DNA from: SKVR01 sp041642035 | GTDB lineage: Bacteria > Bacteroidota > Bacteroidia > Bacteroidales > UBA7960 | DNA length: 9,940 nt | Direction of reading: 5' to 3' | Assembly: GCA_041642035.1 (NCBI GenBank) | Contig: JBEPXC010000132.1 | Span: 1-9,940 of the forward strand | Shown here: positions 5,896 through 9,940 of the stretch, piece after piece | How positions within the stretch are numbered: position 1 is the first letter of the stretch | Layout of the letters: every line of letters begins with the position of its first letter | Notes under the pieces: model-generated | What the model was told of the DNA's origin: nothing | Databases searched by the model: none | The model's input: the letters and a program-made list of their open reading frames with translations, nothing else | Translations under genes and position numbers: made by a program

Positions 5896-6525
5896 ATGAA
5901 AAAACTAATTATGATTCTTGCAGCAGCAATGTTCATGTTATCTGGAACCATTCTCAATGCACAGGTAGATATGGACAGAGGGGTAAAGGGGGGATTAACC
6001 GTGAGTAATCTCTACATCAACGCCAACGAGCTGGACGATGAAAATGCACGTTTCGGATTCCACGTGGGATTATACAGTCAGATGATGTTTACTGAAATGG
6101 TAGGGTGGCGACCCGAAGTCATTTTTACCACCAAAGGAACCTCAGCCAGTTATGGCGGGCTGATCGATCAGGACATAGATTTTAATCTTAGCTACCTTGA
6201 GATACCCGTAATGGTAATCGTTAATCCTATTGAGAATATCTCCTTTCATATTGGCCCCTATGTGGGATATATGATTACCAGTAATGTTAACTATTCCGGC
6301 CTTGTTGATGCAGAAGACCGCATTGAACGCGACCACTTCAATACCATCGACTATGGGTTGGGTGCCGGCGTGGAGATACACGTTGGAGTGGTAAAAGCCG
6401 GATTGCGCTATAATCTTGGACTGCGGCAACTGGCAGATGGCACCATGGCTGAAGCCATGCTTGGAGACAGCAAACATGCTTATAGTCAGCTGTACATTGC
6501 TTTTGATATTGCCAGAAGATATTAA
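5896..6525 (+). CDS. PorT-like outer-membrane beta-barrel protein
   Basis: I prefer the ATG at 5896 (209 residues) to the in-frame ATG at 5863, because it starts directly with the signal peptide MKKLIMILAAAMFMLSGTILNAQ, cleaved near residue 22 before or at the glutamine; the extra 11 residues from the upstream start would only precede it. The mature protein begins with G-V-K-G-G-L-T-V-S-N-L-Y, the usual first strand of the Bacteroidota outer-membrane barrel family (OMP_b-brl_2, PorT type). It then shows alternating amphipathic strands: F-G-F-H-V-G-L-Y-S, Y-L-E-I-P-V-M-V-I-V, F-H-I-G-P-Y-V-G-Y, Y-G-L-G-A-G-V-E-I, K-A-G-L-R-Y-N-L-G-L. About eight strands fit the length. Members are abundant in Bacteroidota and mostly of unknown function. 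It is followed by a repeat array and a terminator, so it is probably transcribed alone. Confidence 0.88.
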   Translation: MKKLIMILAAAMFMLSGTILNAQVDMDRGVKGGLTVSNLYINANELDDENARFGFHVGLYSQMMFTEMVGWRPEVIFTTKGTSASYGGLIDQDIDFNLSYLEIPVMVIVNPIENISFHIGPYVGYMITSNVNYSGLVDAEDRIERDHFNTIDYGLGAGVEIHVGVVKAGLRYNLGLRQLADGTMAEAMLGDSKHAYSQLYIAFDIARRY

Positions 6526-6528
6526 AGC

Positions 6529-6633
6529 AGCTGGAAGCTGGAAGCTGGAAGGATATTCGCTGGAAGCAAGAAAAAGCTAAAAGATAGAAGCTGGAAGCCA
6601 GAAAAGGTAGGAAGTTGAAAGCTAAACGCTAAA
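6529..6633 (+). repeat. Degenerate 7-base tandem repeat array (AGCTGGA-type)
   Basis: The array starts three bases after the beta-barrel stop with three perfect AGCTGGA units (6529-6549). It continues in near-constant 7-base phase: AGGATAT, then after a one-base slip CGCTGGA (6558-6564) and AGCAAGA, AGCTAAA (6575-6581), AGATAGA, AGCTGGA (6589-6595), AGCCAGA, AGGTAGG (6605-6611), AGTTGAA (6613-6619), AGCTAAA and CGCTAAA (to 6633). The consensus is about AGYTRRA. It is not coding in any frame I can defend. It resembles the shorter heptamer run at 4523-4559 in position and pattern. Confidence 0.75.
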
Positions 6634-6638
6634 AAAAT

Positions 6639-6669
6639 GGGCCTAGTGGGAATAAGGGACTAAAAAGGG
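6639..6669 (+). repeat. GGG motifs at 8-11 base spacing
   Basis: GGG triplets occur at 6639, 6648, 6656 (here GGGAC) and 6667, directly after the heptamer array. They resemble the regular GGGAC trio at 4327-4349. Spacing is irregular, so this may be a decayed copy of the same repeat type or chance. Confidence 0.3.
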
Positions 6670-6708
6670 AAAGAGGTTGCCCAACATTCGGGTGGCTTCT
6701 TTTCTCTT
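6670..6708 (+). terminator. Hairpin terminator between beta-barrel gene and dnaG
   Basis: Bases 6670-6682 can pair with 6690-6702 to form a stem of about 13 pairs (four of them G-T) closing a 7-base loop, with a GCCC/GGGT core near the loop. It is followed by a pyrimidine-rich tail TCTCTT. The position, after the beta-barrel gene and just before the dnaG promoter region, fits an intrinsic terminator that insulates dnaG. Confidence 0.6.
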
Positions 6709-6725
6709 GGGGCTGATTTTTTTTG

Positions 6726-6733
6726 TAATTTAG
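6726..6733 (+). promoter_or_regulatory. Likely -7 promoter element for dnaG
   Basis: The bases TAATTTAG followed by C are one base off TAnnTTTG and are preceded by a run of eight T. A TTG at 6707-6709 lies 16 bases upstream, a little close for a -33 element. Transcription would begin near 6740, leaving a leader of only about 10 bases before the dnaG ATG. Confidence 0.4.
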
Positions 6734-6750
6734 CACCCAACTGTTCCGCT

Positions 6751-8700
6751 ATGATCAAACCCGATACCATTGATAAGATTTTTGACGCCGCCCGCATAGA
6801 AGAGGTGGTAGGGGATTTTGTTACCCTAAAGCGCAGAGGAGTAAATATGCTGGGACTGTGTCCTTTTCACAATGAAAAGACCCCCTCCTTTACCGTTTCG
6901 CCGGCAAAGGGCATATTTAAATGCTTTGGATGTGGCAAGGGAGGAAACTCGGTCAACTTCATCATGGAGCTTGAGCACTTCAGCTATCCTGAAGCACTTA
7001 AATACCTGGCCACCAAATACAGCATCGAGGTAGACGAGGAGAAGCCCAGTGCCGAGCAGCAGGAGGCTATGGACGAGAAGGAAAGCCTGTTTAATCTTAC
7101 TGCCTTTGCCCAAAAACATTTCGAGGAGACAATATTTAACACCGAAGAAGGTAAGGCCGTGGGGTTGAGCTACTTTAAAGAAAGGGGATTTACCACCGAG
7201 ACCATTAAGAAATTTGGGCTGGGATATGGGCTCAATAGCTGGGACGACTTTACCACCAAAGCCATCAAACACGGGTACAAAAAAGAAATGCTCGAAAAGA
7301 GCAGCCTGGTGCGCACCAAAGATCAGCAGACCTATGATGCATTCCGCAACAGGGTTACTTTCCCCATCCATAACCTATCGGGAAGGGTACTGGGTTTTGG
7401 TGCCCGAATTCTTACCCAGGACAAGAAGAAACCCAAGTACATCAATACAGCAGAATCTGAAATCTACCACAAAGGAAAGGTTCTGTATGGTTTGTTCTTT
7501 GCCAAAAGTGCCATCGTACGACAGGACAACTGTTACCTTACCGAAGGGTATACCGATGTAATCTCCATGCACCAAGCGGGAATTGAAAATGTCATTGCTT
7601 CGTCGGGTACATCGCTCACCACCGATCAGATTAAACTCATCAGGCGTTACACCACCAACATAACCCTGCTCTTTGATGGAGATGCTGCAGGAATAAAGGC
7701 TGCCTTCAGGGGTATCGATATGATCCTCGAAGAGGGGATGAACGTGAAAATCGTCCTTTTTCCGGAAGGAGAAGACCCGGATTCCTATGCCCGAAACTAT
7801 CGCCCGGCAGAGGTGAAGGAGTTTATTGAAACCAACGCCCGCGACTTTATCTCCTTCAAAACCGACCTGCTTCTGCAGGAGACTCAGAATGATCCCATCA
7901 AAAAGGCTTCTCTCATCAAGGAAATAGCCCTTAGCATATCCAAGATTCCTGAGCCCATAGCCCGCGCGCTCTATGTGCAGAAGAGCAGTGAGCTGCTGCA
8001 GATTGGCGAAAACCTGCTCATGGCCGAGGTGAACAAGCAGCGTAAGACCAAAGGACAACCCAACGAACCCACCCCACAGGAAGAGCAATCCTGGGTGAAG
8101 ACGCATCCCTCGGTGGAAGAAATGCCTGTGAAGTCAGGGATTAATATCCTGCATCAGGAACATGAGATAATCCGGGCTCTGTTGCTCTATTCCAGCCAGG
8201 TTATCATCTTTCCCGATAAAGATGAGGAGGGGCATGATATACAGTTTGAGATCACTGTTGCCGACTACCTGATCAATGAAATATCAAACGATGAGATAGA
8301 TTTTGAGAACCAACTGTATCAATCCATTTTTGAAGAGTATAAATCTGCCCGTCAGGAGGAGCGAATGCCGGAGGAGCAATACTTTTTCACACACCACAAT
8401 CCTGAAATAAGCAAAATTGCCATTGATATGCTTACATCACCCTACACCCTGAGCAACCAGTGGGAAGACAAACACCGCATTTATGTGAAAAAGGAAGAAG
8501 ACGATGTTAAAAAGGTTGTGGTAGAAGTGCTCTATGCCTTTAAGCTTAAAAAGCTCGAAAAGATCATCTCAGATACCCGGGAGCAACTAAAACCGGACCT
8601 TCCGGTGGAAGAAATGCTTGAAAAAACCGGCTTCATCAGAGACATGGGCTTTATAAAAGAAAAACTGGCCAGTGAACTCAGCCGAATCGTACTTCAGTAA
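6751..8700 (+). CDS. dnaG: DNA primase
   Basis: This 649-residue protein makes the RNA primers for replication and acts with the DnaB helicase at the fork. All three regions of bacterial primase are visible. The N-terminal CHC2 zinc-binding domain has C37-P-F-H40 and C58-F-G-C61. The RNA-polymerase domain carries F-R-N-R-V-T-F-P-I-H-N-L-S-G-R-V-L-G-F-G-A-R at 198-219 and K-Y-I-N-T-A-E-S at 229-236. Its TOPRIM core has E265-G-Y-T-D, D309-G-D311-A-A-G and D342-P-D344, the metal-binding acids, all intact. A polar linker at about 430-460 leads to a helical C-terminal helicase-interaction region (about 465-649), which is diverged from well-known primases as is usual. Length is normal for Bacteroidota. 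The start MIKPDTIDKIFDAARIEEVV aligns with family N-termini. It has its own terminator-promoter boundary upstream, and no rpsU or rpoD partner is next to it. Confidence 0.98.
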   Translation: MIKPDTIDKIFDAARIEEVVGDFVTLKRRGVNMLGLCPFHNEKTPSFTVSPAKGIFKCFGCGKGGNSVNFIMELEHFSYPEALKYLATKYSIEVDEEKPSAEQQEAMDEKESLFNLTAFAQKHFEETIFNTEEGKAVGLSYFKERGFTTETIKKFGLGYGLNSWDDFTTKAIKHGYKKEMLEKSSLVRTKDQQTYDAFRNRVTFPIHNLSGRVLGFGARILTQDKKKPKYINTAESEIYHKGKVLYGLFFAKSAIVRQDNCYLTEGYTDVISMHQAGIENVIASSGTSLTTDQIKLIRRYTTNITLLFDGDAAGIKAAFRGIDMILEEGMNVKIVLFPEGEDPDSYARNYRPAEVKEFIETNARDFISFKTDLLLQETQNDPIKKASLIKEIALSISKIPEPIARALYVQKSSELLQIGENLLMAEVNKQRKTKGQPNEPTPQEEQSWVKTHPSVEEMPVKSGINILHQEHEIIRALLLYSSQVIIFPDKDEEGHDIQFEITVADYLINEISNDEIDFENQLYQSIFEEYKSARQEERMPEEQYFFTHHNPEISKIAIDMLTSPYTLSNQWEDKHRIYVKKEEDDVKKVVVEVLYAFKLKKLEKIISDTREQLKPDLPVEEMLEKTGFIRDMGFIKEKLASELSRIVLQ

Positions 8701-8872
8701 CCTATTCCTGCGCATCCCTAAAAGGCTTATCACCATTTCTACCAGACTACCTGCGTGGACACCCTGCCCATAAATGGACACTTTTTTCATCTGCCTTTCC
8801 GTCTAACCTCCTAACCTATAGATTGTTTTGTTTGATGGCTCAGCTTTTGCCCCAAAAGGGAAAAACGATGAC
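8701..8872. other. Spacer between dnaG and adaptor gene, with a small hairpin
   Basis: No clear terminator follows dnaG in these 172 bases, so read-through into the adaptor gene is possible. CTTTTG (8844-8849) and CAAAAG (8853-8858) form a perfect 6-pair hairpin with a CCC loop, ending 14 bases before the adaptor ATG, close enough to affect ribosome access. A purine-rich AAAGGGA stretch overlaps its right side. Confidence 0.4.
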
Positions 8873-9940
8873 ATGGACAGATCATTACCTCAACAAGTGA
8901 TTAGAAAACGAAGGCTGAAGCTGATACTTCGGGTTGCAGTTCTCGTGCTGATCCTCCTGGTGCTCGCTTTTTTTGCCAAATCCTTCACCTTAACGGGTGT
9001 AAACCTGAATAATGTTACGGTTTCGGAGGTAGAAGAGGGTGATTTGCTGGTTACGTTTGCCGCAACGGGCAAAGTGGTTCCTTTTTACGAAGAAGCCCTG
9101 ATAAGCCCTATGGGCAGCCGCATCATGCGGGTTATGTGCCATCCGGGAGAAATGGTGGAGGAAGGTCAGCCCCTGTTGGAAATAGATACCGACGGACAGC
9201 AGTTTGAATACGCACGCTTGAAAGCAGAGTTTGAGCAAACCCAAAACAACGATAAGAAGCTACGTCTGGAGATTCGTCGGAAAGAAGAGGCTGCTTACCT
9301 GGCGCATAAACTCCTGGAGCGAAAAACAGAAGCCCTACACATTGAATATGAACATGAGCAATACCTGCTTTCTATAGGCGGCAGTTCGCGCGACAGGGTG
9401 GCCAATGTATTTATGGAGCTCTCAACAGCGGAGCTGGAGCTGGAAAACTCCATCAAACAACTTGAATACAGCAGGGAGCTTACCTTGTTGGAGATGGAAT
9501 CGCTAAACATCGACCTGCGAATAAAGGAAACCCGCCTCAAAGAAATGGAAAACCTATTGGACAGAGCTCGCTTGGCGGCGCCTATAAGAGGTACCATATC
9601 CTTTTTGCTCGATAAGCCCGGTTCGTCGGTAGCCCCGGGAGAGGTAGTTGCCACCGTTTCTGATATCTCCTCCTACCGCATCGAGGCAGTTGCCGGTGAT
9701 GGTTATACCGGACAGTTGCTTGTGGGGCAGGAGGTGTTGGTCAGGGTTGGACGCGACGAATTAACAGGGAGAGTAGCCAATATTGCCCCATCGGTAGAGC
9801 AGGGTGTTCTGAATTTCGGCATATTGCTCGACGAAGCATCGCATCCCGGCCTGCGACCCAATATGCGCACCAACATTCGGGTGGTATCGCAAGCGGTTGA
9901 AAACACCCTGATGATCAAAGTGGGTGAGTTTTACAAAGGC
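8873..9940 (+). CDS. Efflux periplasmic adaptor (HlyD/MacA-type membrane fusion protein), 3' end cut
   Basis: An open frame of 356 codons runs from the ATG at 8873 to the window edge without a stop. After a basic start (R-K-R-R-L-K) there is one membrane helix at residues 17-36. The first lipoyl half is at about 72-108 (A-L-I-S-P-M-G-S-R-I-M-R-V...G-E-M-V-E-E-G-Q-P-L-L-E-I-D). A long coiled-coil hairpin (109-232) follows with a turn near 168-175. The second lipoyl half is at 233-264 (A-R-L-A-A-P-I-R-G-T-I-S...G-S-S-V-A-P-G-E-V-V-A), then a beta-barrel domain ending L-R-P-N-M-R-T-N-I-R-V. This order is that of adaptors linking an inner-membrane ABC or RND pump to a TolC-type channel. The membrane helix instead of a lipobox favours the MacA/ABC type. 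Pump and channel genes would be expected beyond the right edge. An overlapping ATG at 8868 is out of frame and gives only 10 codons. Confidence 0.9.
   Translation, partial: MDRSLPQQVIRKRRLKLILRVAVLVLILLVLAFFAKSFTLTGVNLNNVTVSEVEEGDLLVTFAATGKVVPFYEEALISPMGSRIMRVMCHPGEMVEEGQPLLEIDTDGQQFEYARLKAEFEQTQNNDKKLRLEIRRKEEAAYLAHKLLERKTEALHIEYEHEQYLLSIGGSSRDRVANVFMELSTAELELENSIKQLEYSRELTLLEMESLNIDLRIKETRLKEMENLLDRARLAAPIRGTISFLLDKPGSSVAPGEVVATVSDISSYRIEAVAGDGYTGQLLVGQEVLVRVGRDELTGRVANIAPSVEQGVLNFGILLDEASHPGLRPNMRTNIRVVSQAVENTLMIKVGEFYKG

Noticed and set aside
6529..6633. CRISPR-like array
   Set aside because: The units are 7 bases and contiguous with no spacers, so this is a short tandem repeat and not a CRISPR.
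7375..8106. Minus-strand 243-codon frame inside dnaG
   Set aside because: It lies opposite an intact, conserved dnaG and has no domain, signal or promoter of its own; long antisense frames are common opposite conserved genes.

Overview
The window looks like a chromosomal stretch from a member of the Bacteroidota, probably Bacteroidales or Marinilabiliales-like. This rests on four things: a DUF3078 outer-membrane protein, a PorT-like beta-barrel protein, several TAnnTTTG-type promoter elements of the kind used by the Bacteroidota primary sigma factor, and signal peptides ending in a Bacteroidota-style ..AQ. Shine-Dalgarno sequences are weak or absent, which also fits. I see no insertion sequence, integrase, CRISPR array, tRNA or rRNA, and no recognisable defence or biosynthetic cluster. 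This is mostly an ordinary core-genome region.

Layout from left to right. A DUF1232 (YkvA-type) small membrane protein runs off the left edge on the minus strand (1-263). After a 346-base AT-rich divergent promoter region comes a plus-strand TPR lipoprotein (610-1776). Its 3' end overlaps by 11 bases the end of a minus-strand DUF3078 outer-membrane protein (1766-3646), which has a long N-terminal periplasmic part. Two more minus-strand genes follow: a GNAT acetyltransferase (3777-4253) and a UbiA-superfamily prenyltransferase resembling MenA (4561-5487). A second divergent intergenic region (5488-5895) precedes a plus-strand outer-membrane beta-barrel protein (5896-6525). Then come a repeat-rich spacer with a terminator, DNA primase dnaG (6751-8700), and the first 356 codons of an efflux-type periplasmic adaptor (8873-9940) that is cut by the right edge.

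How the genes relate. Cell-envelope functions dominate: a lipoprotein, two outer-membrane barrels, a probable quinone-biosynthesis membrane enzyme and an export adaptor. The genes alternate in strand and most have their own promoter-like element, so I infer mainly single-gene transcription units and no single pathway. DnaG is the one replication gene.

The least ordinary feature is in the spacers. Two gene 3' flanks, after the prenyltransferase stop and after the beta-barrel gene stop, carry runs of degenerate 7-base units. Read on the coding strand of the gene just ended, both fit roughly RGYTDRA (AGCTGGA in one, AGTTTAA/GGTTTAA in the other). GGG/GGGAC motifs spaced about 9 bases apart occur in the same two spacers. 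This could be a family of genome-wide intergenic heptamer repeats and is the best target for follow-up.
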